Below the pieces are notes generated by a model that worked only from the letters and a program-made list of their open reading frames with translations, was not told the origin of the DNA and searched no databases. The position numbers and the translations under genes were made by a program. Below are positions 56,802 to 64,000 of a DNA stretch of 64,000 bases, piece after piece. Each line of letters begins with the position of its first letter. Position 1 is the first letter of the stretch. Where the stretch lies: NCBI GenBank assembly GCA_051954695.1, contig JBQCHL010000024.1, positions 170,079 to 234,078 on the forward strand, read 5' to 3'. The stretch is from Terrimonas_A sp051954695 (GTDB lineage Bacteria > Bacteroidota > Bacteroidia > Chitinophagales > Chitinophagaceae).

Positions 56802-57659
56802 ATGAGGCAACTCAAAATTGCTACCCAGATTACCAACAGGGATTCTCAGGCGGTTGAGAAGTACCTTCAGGAAATTTCAAAAATCTCTATGATCACTCCT
56901 GAAGAGGAAACCACGTTGGCACAGCGTATCAAGATGGGAGATCAGAAAGCACTGGACAAACTGGTGCAGGCAAACCTCCGCTTCGTGGTATCTGTGGCCA
57001 AACAATATCAACACCAGGGTTTATCACTGAGTGATCTTATTAACGAGGGCAACCTCGGCCTGATTAAAGCGGCACAACGCTTTGATGAAACCAAAGGTTT
57101 CAAATTTATTTCATACGCTGTATGGTGGATTCGCCAGTCCATTTTACAGGCGTTGGCAGAGCAGGGCAGATTAGTCCGCCTGCCTCAAAACAAAATTGGC
57201 ACTTACAACAAAGCCAACAAAGCTTACATGGCTTTCGAGCAGGAGCACGAAAGGGAACCATCAACAGAAGAGTTGGCCGAGTTACTGGAAATGAGTGAAA
57301 CAGAGATCAACAACATTTTCCAAAGCAATACCCGTCACACTTCGCTGGATGCACCTGTGCACGAAGCAGAAGATGTAGCCATGGGTGATTTGCTGGAAGG
57401 TGGTGATGACACCGATGACGATGTGATGAAAGATTCGCTGAGAAACGAGATCCGTCGTGTGCTTAAATCACTCAGCCCAAGAGAAGCAGAGATCGTGAAC
57501 GCTTATTTCGGCCTGGATGGAGAACAAGGTGTTACCATCGAACAGATCGGCCAGAAATACGATCTTACCAAAGAACGTATCCGCCAGATCAAAGAAAGAG
57601 CGATCAAGCGTTTACAGAAGGCCCGCTACAGCAGCGCGCTGAAAGCTTACCTGGGATAA
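56802..57659 (+). CDS. rpoD: Primary-type sigma factor, RpoD/SigA
   Basis: The 285-residue sigma-70 protein starts directly with the region 1.2-like MRQLKIATQITNRDSQAVEKYLQEI and has no region 1.1, as in Bacteroidota primary sigma factors. Region 2 has LVQANLRFVVSVAKQYQ and YAVWWIRQSILQAL (2.4), region 3 RLPQNKIGTYNKANKA, and region 4 GLDGEQGVTIEQIGQKYDLTKERIRQIKERA. It would recognise TTTG/TAnnTTTG promoters, consistent with the boxes found across this window. It is monocistronic, 256 bp after lgt. Confidence 0.93.
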   Translation: MRQLKIATQITNRDSQAVEKYLQEISKISMITPEEETTLAQRIKMGDQKALDKLVQANLRFVVSVAKQYQHQGLSLSDLINEGNLGLIKAAQRFDETKGFKFISYAVWWIRQSILQALAEQGRLVRLPQNKIGTYNKANKAYMAFEQEHEREPSTEELAELLEMSETEINNIFQSNTRHTSLDAPVHEAEDVAMGDLLEGGDDTDDDVMKDSLRNEIRRVLKSLSPREAEIVNAYFGLDGEQGVTIEQIGQKYDLTKERIRQIKERAIKRLQKARYSSALKAYLG

Positions 57660-57709
57660 TTATCCAAAAAGACGATCAGGTTTGCCTGATCAGAAAATAG
57701 CAGCCTAGC

Positions 57710-57760
57710 CCGCCGAAGCTTTAGCATAGGCGGGCCCCGCCAATGCTAAAGCTTCGGCGG
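57710..57760. repeat. REP-like perfect hairpin
   Basis: An 18-nt arm, CCGCCGAAGCTTTAGCAT (57710-57727), and its exact reverse complement (57743-57760) enclose a 15-nt loop that itself holds GGCGGG/CCCGCC. A smaller GATCAGG/CCTGATC hairpin lies just upstream (57674-57692). The sequence has the look of a dispersed palindromic (REP-type) element. Confidence 0.8.
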
Positions 57761-57786
57761 ACAAATCGATGGGTTTATTTAAAGAA

Positions 57787-57826
57787 AACAGCTCCGGACA
57801 TTCAGTTGACCGGGGCTGTTTTTTTA
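57787..57826 (+). terminator. Rho-independent terminator after rpoD
   Basis: AACAGC-CCGG (57787-57797) pairs with CCGG-GCTGTT (57810-57820) with one mismatch, followed by TTTTTT. The remaining gap up to the tolC-type gene (about 200 bases) shows nothing else recognisable apart from T/C-rich sequence. Confidence 0.8.
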
Positions 57827-58035
57827 CATTGTATTCTTCTACAACCATTCATATAATTTTTTTAACTTTTACCTGCTTCCCGGTACAATTCGTAAACCTC
57901 TTTCCCCGTACATTTGCATGCCGATCCTCCATTGACTCCCAAATATTTGCCGGTATCTGTTCCACCCCGGCCAAACCAACGTTGCATAGCCATAAAAGCA
58001 CGTATATAAAACCTGTTATGTTTATAGATCAAACT

Positions 58036-59367
58036 ATGAGAAAGAGTCGGTCTTTTGTTCTCTATTTACTGGTCCCTGCTTTATTGTTCTCTGCTGCATC
58101 CAATGCGCAGCAAACAAGTACAGACAGCCTTTTGCAGGATGCCAGCCTGCCTAACGTGATACAGTATGCCTTAAAAAGGCAACCCCTGGTTCAGCAATCC
58201 CTGATTGATGAACAGATCACGGCTTTGCAGGTGAAATCAAAACTGGCCGACTGGTATCCGCAGATCAATTTTAATTATTTGTTACAACACAACTTTGATG
58301 TGCAGACCAATATTATTGGCGGCAACCCGGTAAAACTGGGTGTTGACAATACTTCTGCATTTCAGTTCGGCGCCACGCAAACCATCTTCAACCGCGATGT
58401 GCTGCTGGCCCTCCGTTCCCGCAATGATGTGCAATTGCAGGCAAGGCAACAAACCACCAGCAATAAAATAGATGTGGTGGTAAACGTGACCAAAGCTTTT
58501 TATGCTGTGTTGGCTACCCAACAGCAGATCAAAGTGGTGCAGGAAACGATCACCCGCCTGGAAAGAAGCCTGAAAGATGCGCGCGCTCAATACGACGCAG
58601 GGGTGGCAGATAAAACAGATTATAAAAGAGCAACTATAGCATTGAATAATGCCATTGCTTCAAGAAAAGCTACAGAAGAAAGCCTGAAAGCAAATACGGA
58701 AAACCTGAAAGCGGTAATGAACTATCCGCCATCAGGTGCATTGAACATTGCCTACGACAGTATAGCACTGGAGAATGCAATTCCCCAGGATACTCTGGCG
58801 AGAGTGGATATTGGCAGCAGGATAGAATATCAACAGCTTCAAACCCTGAAGCGCTTACAGGAAGCCAATCTGAAATATAATAAGTGGAGTTTTATTCCTA
58901 CACTTTCTGCCAACGGTGCTTATAATTTCAATTACCTGAATGACCAGTTTTCCAAATTATACAATCAATCCTATCCCAACTCATACATCGGTCTCACATT
59001 GGGATTGCCCATTTTCCAGGGAGGAAAAAGAAAGTATAATATCAAGCAGGCAGAATGGCAATTGAAAAGGGTTGACCTGGATATCGTGAACCTGGAAAAC
59101 TCAGTGAATGCAGAATACACTGCGGCAGTGGCAGCGTATAAGAGTAATCTTGCGAATTTCCTGGCAATAAAGGAAAACGTTCAACTGGCGCAGGAAGTGT
59201 ATGATGTGATTCAATTGCAGTATCGCTCCGGTATCAAAGCTTACCTGGAAGTGATAACAGCAGAAACAGATCTGCGCACTGCCCAGATCAATTATTTCAA
59301 TGCGCTCTATAGTGTGTTAAGCAGTAAAGTGGACGTGCAACGTGCATTGGGTACTGTGCAGTATTAA
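58036..59367 (+). CDS. TolC-family outer-membrane efflux protein
   Basis: The ~443-residue protein has a signal peptide (MRKSRSFVLYLLVPALLFSAASNAQ) and two outer-membrane-factor repeats. Long helices carry NVIQYALKRQPLVQQSLIDEQI near the start and the matching VNLENSVNAEYTAAVAAYKSN in the second half. The strand GLTLGLPIFQGGKRKYNIKQA is the usual TolC hairpin region. It forms the trimeric exit duct of a tripartite pump. The start is ambiguous: an ATG at 58018 would add six residues (MFIDQT) before the signal; I prefer 58036. It heads an operon with the adaptor (55 bp downstream) and the RND permease. Confidence 0.9.
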   Translation: MRKSRSFVLYLLVPALLFSAASNAQQTSTDSLLQDASLPNVIQYALKRQPLVQQSLIDEQITALQVKSKLADWYPQINFNYLLQHNFDVQTNIIGGNPVKLGVDNTSAFQFGATQTIFNRDVLLALRSRNDVQLQARQQTTSNKIDVVVNVTKAFYAVLATQQQIKVVQETITRLERSLKDARAQYDAGVADKTDYKRATIALNNAIASRKATEESLKANTENLKAVMNYPPSGALNIAYDSIALENAIPQDTLARVDIGSRIEYQQLQTLKRLQEANLKYNKWSFIPTLSANGAYNFNYLNDQFSKLYNQSYPNSYIGLTLGLPIFQGGKRKYNIKQAEWQLKRVDLDIVNLENSVNAEYTAAVAAYKSNLANFLAIKENVQLAQEVYDVIQLQYRSGIKAYLEVITAETDLRTAQINYFNALYSVLSSKVDVQRALGTVQY

Positions 59368-59422
59368 TCATTTATAATCGTTCGTTCAATACAATCTTTT
59401 AGTTGGAATTTAATATAGAAGT

Positions 59423-60562
59423 ATGTTTTTAACATCAATCAAAACCTGGTCTGTTATTAGTGGTGCCTTGTTACTGGCCGCCTGCGGCGGTAAACAAACT
59501 GCACAACAGGCAGGCCCGCCCCCGGCTGTTCCCGTTACAGTAGAAGAAGCCAGGTCGGCCAATGCTGTATATTATGATGAATATCCCGGCACTGTAGTGG
59601 CGCTCAATCAAACTGAGATCCGCGCACAGGTTACCGGCTATGTCACTGGCATCCATTTCAAAGATGGTGATAAAGTGATGAAAGGGCAACGGCTGTATTC
59701 TATCGATCAGCAGTTATACAATGCAAACTATGAGCAGGCAGTGGCTAACCTGCAAGTGCAGGAAACCAATCTTATGAAAGCACAGAAAGATGCTGACCGC
59801 TATCATGAGCTGGATAAAAAAGATGCGATCGCCAAACAACAGGTAGATTATGCAGATGCTGCACTGGAAGCCGCCAAGAAACAAGTGGCCGCAGCTCAGG
59901 CAAATGTAAATGCAGTAAGGACCAATGTTGGTTTTGCCAACATTACAGCACCGTTTACCGGCACTATTGGCATATCACAGGTACGCAGCGGAACATCTGT
60001 GATCGCGGGTCAGACCGTGTTGAACACTATTTCAACAGACGATCCGATCGCTGTTGATTTCTCTGTAGACCAGAAAGCATATTACCAGTTTGCAAAACTG
60101 GAAAAAGTAAGAAAACCTGGTGATTCCACTTTCTCCATTGCTTTTGGCGGGGATGTATATCCTTTCCATGGTTCTGTGTACACAATAGACCGTGCTGTTG
60201 ACCCTCAAACAGCAACGATCAAGATAAGATTGTCGTTCCCCAATAAAGAAAAGATCCTGAAAGCAGGCATGAACACTACAGTGCGCGTGCTGAGCAGCGG
60301 TACGGAAAAATCAGTGATCATTCCTCATAAAGCTGTTACGGAGCAGTTGGGCGAATTCTTTGTTTACGTGTTGGGAGACAGCAGCAAAGTGTCTCAACGT
60401 AAACTGGTACTGGGCAATGCGCTTGGATCAGACATCATCGTGAAGGATGGTTTGAAGGAAGGAGAGAAGATCGTGGTGCAGGGTGTGCAAAACCTGCGTG
60501 AAGGAGCGACAGTAGCTATTGCTCCTCCTGCTGGTGCAAATCCTGGTCCTGCGAAACAATAG
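59423..60562 (+). CDS. RND efflux periplasmic adaptor (membrane-fusion) lipoprotein
   Basis: The 379-residue protein has a lipobox LAAC (Cys at about residue 21). It then has the AcrA-type order: lipoyl half-motif (EIRAQVTGYVTGIHFKDGDKV), an alpha-hairpin rich in Ala/Lys/Gln (about 95-165), the second lipoyl half (ITAPFTGTIGISQV), the beta-barrel and the membrane-proximal domain (GLKEGEKIVVQGVQNLREG). It links the RND pump to the TolC-type duct. There is no regulator gene in the operon. Confidence 0.93.
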   Translation: MFLTSIKTWSVISGALLLAACGGKQTAQQAGPPPAVPVTVEEARSANAVYYDEYPGTVVALNQTEIRAQVTGYVTGIHFKDGDKVMKGQRLYSIDQQLYNANYEQAVANLQVQETNLMKAQKDADRYHELDKKDAIAKQQVDYADAALEAAKKQVAAAQANVNAVRTNVGFANITAPFTGTIGISQVRSGTSVIAGQTVLNTISTDDPIAVDFSVDQKAYYQFAKLEKVRKPGDSTFSIAFGGDVYPFHGSVYTIDRAVDPQTATIKIRLSFPNKEKILKAGMNTTVRVLSSGTEKSVIIPHKAVTEQLGEFFVYVLGDSSKVSQRKLVLGNALGSDIIVKDGLKEGEKIVVQGVQNLREGATVAIAPPAGANPGPAKQ

Positions 60563-60623
60563 ATGAACATAATTTTTTGACAGTTGCAGGTACTATAAAC
60601 GCCTGCACTTACCATTCACAAAC

Positions 60624-63600
60624 ATGATAGCAGAAACTTTTATAAAAAGACCGGTTACCGCCATTGTGATCTCCATTGTGCTGGTATTGGTAGGTATCAT
60701 TTCACTGATAAACCTTCCTGTAGCACAATACCCGGATATATCCCCACCCACTGTTTCCATCTCCGGCAACTTTACCGGTGCTGATGCACAAACGGTGGAG
60801 CAAACCACAACCACAGCCATTGAAACGCAGGTGAATGGTACGCCTGGTATGACTTACATGAGCAGTAACAGTACCAGTAGCGGCCAGAGCAGCATCACCG
60901 TCAACTTCCAGGTGGGTACCAATATTGATATTGCAACCCTGGACGTGCAGAACCGTGTGAGTGTGGCTGAGCCAACTTTACCGGATGCGGTAAAAAGATT
61001 AGGCCTTACAGTAAGAAAAAGAAATCCCAGCATCATGATGGCGCTGGCTTTCTATTCTCCCAATGGCACACATGACATCACCTACATTGGTAACTATGTT
61101 AACCTGTATGTGAAAGATGCGTTGCTCCGGGTGAAAGGTGTGGGTGATATCTTTTCGCGTGCAGATGATTTCAGTATGCGTATCTGGCTGAATCCTGAAA
61201 AGCTGGCTGCACTGGGCATTACGCCTGCAGAAGTGAATGCTGCTTTGCAGGAGCAGAACCTGCAGGTGGCTGCAGGTACCGTGGGTGGCAACCCTCAGCC
61301 TGGCAGGCAGACTTTTGAATACAGTATATTGACCAATAGCCGTATCAATACAAAAGCTCAGTTCGAGGATATCATTGTAAGAACAAGGCCTGCCGATGGT
61401 AGCCTGGTCCGCCTGCGCGATGTGGCAAGGGTTGAGTTAGGAAAATTTGATTATACAGCCAATGCATTCGTAAATGGCAAGCCTGCAGCTTTTGTGTTGG
61501 TTTACCAGGCACCGGGTGCTAATGCCCTGGACACTTACAAGGGCATCAATAAAGCCCTTGCAGACATGAAGAAGACTTTCCCTCCTGATGTGGATTTCCT
61601 GGTTCCCCTGGAAACAGCTACAGTAGTGGAAGTGTCTATCAACGAAGTAATGCATACGCTGATCGAAGCATTGATACTGGTGGTATTGGTGGTATTCCTC
61701 TTCCTGCAAAACTGGAGAGCGACCCTGATCCCTGTACTTGCGATCCCTGTTTCATTGATCGGTACGTTTATCTTCTTTGGTCCGCTTGGATTTACGATCA
61801 ATACGCTGACCCTGTTTGCGTTCGTGCTTGCGATCGGTATTGTGGTGGATGATGCGATCGTGGTGGTGGAAGCGGTGCAGCACAATATTGACCATGAGAA
61901 GATGTCGCCTAAAGATGCAACGCGGAAAGCCATGAAGGAGATTTCCGCCCCGGTTATCGCGATCGCCCTGATCCTTGCTGCAGTATTCGTTCCGGTTGGT
62001 TTTATCCCCGGTATCGTAGGCCGTTTGTATCAACAGTTCGCTATTACGATCGCGGTGTCTGTACTGATCTCTGCATTCGTGGCGCTTTCACTTACGCCTG
62101 CGCTTTGTACCATTTTGCTTAAACCTTCGAAAGATGAAAATGCAAAGAAGAATATCCTGGAAAAATTCTTTGCATGGTTCAATAAACATTTTAACAGGCT
62201 TACCAATGGCTACACTCATGGGGTAGGTGCATGGATACGCGGAACGCCTTATGTACTGATCATGCTTGTGGCTTTATTCGTAGGGTTGACCTTCCTGTTC
62301 AAAAGCAAACCCACGGGCTTTATCCCCACAGAGGATGAAGGACGGATGTTTGTGACCTATGAAATGCCTGAAGCCACTTCCACTACACGCAGCATAGAAA
62401 TGCTGAAAGAGATCATGGCGCGTGTGCAGAAGCTGGATGAGATCAATGTAGTGGGTGGTCTGGCCGGTTTGAACATCATCAGCTTCTCCAATAAATCGAA
62501 CGTGGGTACCATGTTTGTGAGCCTGAAACCATGGGACGACCGTAAAGGCAAGGAACACCACGTCCAAAATGTGATCAACAAGATAAGGGCAGTTACGGCT
62601 GACCTTAAGGAAGCCCGTGTGCTTCCGATCGCACCGCCTGCGATCCCTGGCCTGGGTGCCACTTCCGGTTTCACATTTGAATTGCAGCAAACAAGCAGTA
62701 CAGATGATGCCAAGCAATTTGAAAGGGTGGCCATGGAGTTCCTGGGCAAGCTTAACCAGCGCCCGGAGATAGGAATGGCATATACCTTCTTTAATTCCCG
62801 TACGCCAAGCTACCAGGTGGATGTAGATAAAGACCAGGCTAAAAAACAGGGTGTGCTTGTATCGGATGTTTATGCTACGCTGTCTACATTCCTTGGCAGT
62901 AGTTATGTGAATGACTTTAACCTGTATGGCCGCAACTTCCGTGTAATGTCGCAAGCAGACAGTTCATTCCGTGGCGACCTGAGTAATATCAGTCGCTATT
63001 ATGTGCGCAACAGTCAGGGGAATATGGTGCCATTGGGTTCGCTGATCACTACAAAAGTGATAGAAGCGCCTGCGGTGATCTCCCACTACAATATCTACCG
63101 TGCGATCGAGATCAATGGTTCTCCCAAACCCGGCTACAGTAGCGGCCAGGCACTTGAGGCTTTAAGGGAAGTGGCTAAAACCCTTCCTGCAGGCTATGGC
63201 TATGAATTTTCGGGTATGAGCCGCGAGGAGATTGCGGCAGGTAGCCAGCAGACCACGATCTTCGCCATTTCGCTGGTGTTCGTGTTCCTGTTTCTTGCAG
63301 CATTGTATGAAAGCTGGTCGGTACCTTTCTCCGTATTGTTTGCGGTTCCGATCGGTGCTTTCGGATCGATCCTTACATTGACGTTCATCCCCTCATTAAG
63401 CAATAATATCTATGCACAGATCGGTTTGATCACGCTGATCGGCCTGGCAGCCAAGAATGCGATCCTGATCGTGGAATTTGCCAAAGAGCGGGTCGACCGG
63501 GGTATTGATATTGTGCATGCGACCCTGCAGGCAGTAAGGCTGCGTTTAAGGCCTATTGTGATGACCTCCCTGGCGTTTATCCTGGGCGTGTTGCCACTGG

Positions 63601-63818
63601 CTTTTGCCAGCGGAGCAGCGGCTGAGAGCCGGAAAACGATCGGCTGGACCGTATTCGGCGGGATGCTGGCTGCTACCACGCTGGCGATCTTCGTAGTGCC
63701 GGTATTATTTGCATTGATCACAAGAATATCTTATGGCAAGAAATTGAAGCGCCTGCAGGAAGAACATCGCAAGCAGGAAGAGATCGATAAGAAGATCATT
63801 GATGAGAGATTGGGATAG
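60624..63818 (+). CDS. RND multidrug efflux permease, HAE-1 (AcrB-like)
   Basis: The 1064-residue inner-membrane pump has twelve helices and two large periplasmic loops. It opens MIAETFIKRPVTAIVISIVL. The proton-relay pair is D409-D410 in VVDDAIVVVE (helix 4), followed by APVIAIALILAAVFVP, and the second half has LITLIGLAAKNAILIVEFA. It takes drugs, detergents or bile-salt-like compounds from the periplasm and expels them by proton antiport; the natural substrate is unknown. A 25-residue charged tail ends the chain. It starts 61 bp after the adaptor and ends just before the last dispersed repeat. Confidence 0.95.
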   Translation: MIAETFIKRPVTAIVISIVLVLVGIISLINLPVAQYPDISPPTVSISGNFTGADAQTVEQTTTTAIETQVNGTPGMTYMSSNSTSSGQSSITVNFQVGTNIDIATLDVQNRVSVAEPTLPDAVKRLGLTVRKRNPSIMMALAFYSPNGTHDITYIGNYVNLYVKDALLRVKGVGDIFSRADDFSMRIWLNPEKLAALGITPAEVNAALQEQNLQVAAGTVGGNPQPGRQTFEYSILTNSRINTKAQFEDIIVRTRPADGSLVRLRDVARVELGKFDYTANAFVNGKPAAFVLVYQAPGANALDTYKGINKALADMKKTFPPDVDFLVPLETATVVEVSINEVMHTLIEALILVVLVVFLFLQNWRATLIPVLAIPVSLIGTFIFFGPLGFTINTLTLFAFVLAIGIVVDDAIVVVEAVQHNIDHEKMSPKDATRKAMKEISAPVIAIALILAAVFVPVGFIPGIVGRLYQQFAITIAVSVLISAFVALSLTPALCTILLKPSKDENAKKNILEKFFAWFNKHFNRLTNGYTHGVGAWIRGTPYVLIMLVALFVGLTFLFKSKPTGFIPTEDEGRMFVTYEMPEATSTTRSIEMLKEIMARVQKLDEINVVGGLAGLNIISFSNKSNVGTMFVSLKPWDDRKGKEHHVQNVINKIRAVTADLKEARVLPIAPPAIPGLGATSGFTFELQQTSSTDDAKQFERVAMEFLGKLNQRPEIGMAYTFFNSRTPSYQVDVDKDQAKKQGVLVSDVYATLSTFLGSSYVNDFNLYGRNFRVMSQADSSFRGDLSNISRYYVRNSQGNMVPLGSLITTKVIEAPAVISHYNIYRAIEINGSPKPGYSSGQALEALREVAKTLPAGYGYEFSGMSREEIAAGSQQTTIFAISLVFVFLFLAALYESWSVPFSVLFAVPIGAFGSILTLTFIPSLSNNIYAQIGLITLIGLAAKNAILIVEFAKERVDRGIDIVHATLQAVRLRLRPIVMTSLAFILGVLPLAFASGAAAESRKTIGWTVFGGMLAATTLAIFVVPVLFALITRISYGKKLKRLQEEHRKQEEIDKKIIDERLG

Positions 63819-63824
63819 GGAGCG

Positions 63825-63960
63825 ATGGTCGATGATCGAGTGGCTGATGGCCGAAAGACATCTTCCGTTGTCACCCCTGCCCTGGTTCAGGACACATACA
63901 AGTTTAAAGAATATAAGAGCCGGGGGGTGCGCCCACGGGTGGGGTCCCCCGGGCGGGGTG
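63825..63960. repeat. Dispersed repeat with terminator hairpin (copy 5, sequence doubtful)
   Basis: After the permease stop come a degenerate repeat stretch (GATGGTCGATGATCGAG), a TGTCACC-type segment (63870-63876), AAGTTTAAAGAATATAAGAG and the left arm of a GC hairpin (AGAGCCGGGGG). The right arm should read CCCCCGGCTCTT but appears as CCCCCGGGCGGGG. The same element occurs at 39.9, 49.2 and 51.7 kb. The final bases are G-rich and probably unreliable. Confidence 0.6.
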
Positions 63961-64000
63961 TGTTTTTAACGGGGCCGGGGGGGAAGGCAAATGATAACAC

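Noticed and set aside
62274..62954. A 226-codon open frame on the minus strand
   Set aside because: It lies wholly inside the RND permease gene, which has clear family motifs across this stretch. The antisense translation has no recognisable domain.
1..64000. tRNA, rRNA, tmRNA, prophage or insertion sequence genes
   Set aside because: I looked in the gaps for T-loop-like GGTTCRA sequences, transposase or integrase genes and phage structural genes and found none I could support.

Overview
This window comes from a chromosome of a Bacteroidota bacterium, most probably of the Chitinophagaceae. Three things point there. The protein families are typical: a region-1.1-less primary sigma factor, short arginine decarboxylase, BrxA-type bacilliredoxin, M56/BlaI pair, DUF1080 protein, DUF5117-type metalloprotease and many signal-peptide proteins ending in AQ. 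Shine-Dalgarno sequences are generally missing. Boxes fitting the Bacteroidota -7 element TAnnTTTG recur a short way upstream of start codons on both strands. No phage, transposase, CRISPR array, rRNA or tRNA was recognised. Gene content is mostly chromosomal housekeeping, with a few lineage-specific genes.

Layout. 1-2.4 kb: end of a hotdog thioesterase, NUDIX hydrolase, pyrE, a secreted HMA-like protein, a LEA14-like lipoprotein. 2.4-4.1 kb: an anomalous gene-poor block, very AT-rich at first and then unreadable as intact genes. 4.1-9 kb: M56 metallopeptidase/BlaI repressor operon and a membrane pyrophosphatase. 9-25 kb: HAD phosphatase, DUF1080 protein, TSUP transporter, MscS channel, MATE exporter, membrane AraC regulator, S41 protease, Ku, a VOC protein, a coupled pair (two-DTG aspartic protease plus a secreted protein with four CBM48-like repeats), an MpaB-like protein and a divergent GAPDH. 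25-32 kb: TerC and a histidine-utilisation segment (hutI, an antiporter, ftcD, hutG). 32-43 kb: patatin/beta-barrel protein, BON proteins, ABC-F ATPase, DUF3347 protein, M28 peptidase, a beta-barrel protein, two tandem paralogous secreted proteins and a DUF5995-like protein. 43-52 kb: the translation block thrS, infC, a large secreted metalloprotease, rpmI, rplT, then speA. 52-64 kb: small envelope proteins, Hsp20, bacilliredoxin, lgt, rpoD and a tolC/adaptor/RND tripartite efflux operon.

The less ordinary content lies mainly between genes. Several intergenic gaps hold long near-perfect inverted repeats. A dispersed mosaic, made of a 33-nt AGTC-rich unit and/or a strong GC hairpin with a conserved flank, lies just after the stop codons of four unrelated genes and probably acts as their terminator. 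Other points worth a second look are the CBM48/aspartic protease operon, the tandem paralogues at 40.7-42.7 kb, a palindrome over the blaI promoter, and the metalloprotease gene that separates infC from rpmI-rplT. The last ~70 bases look like low-quality contig-end sequence.
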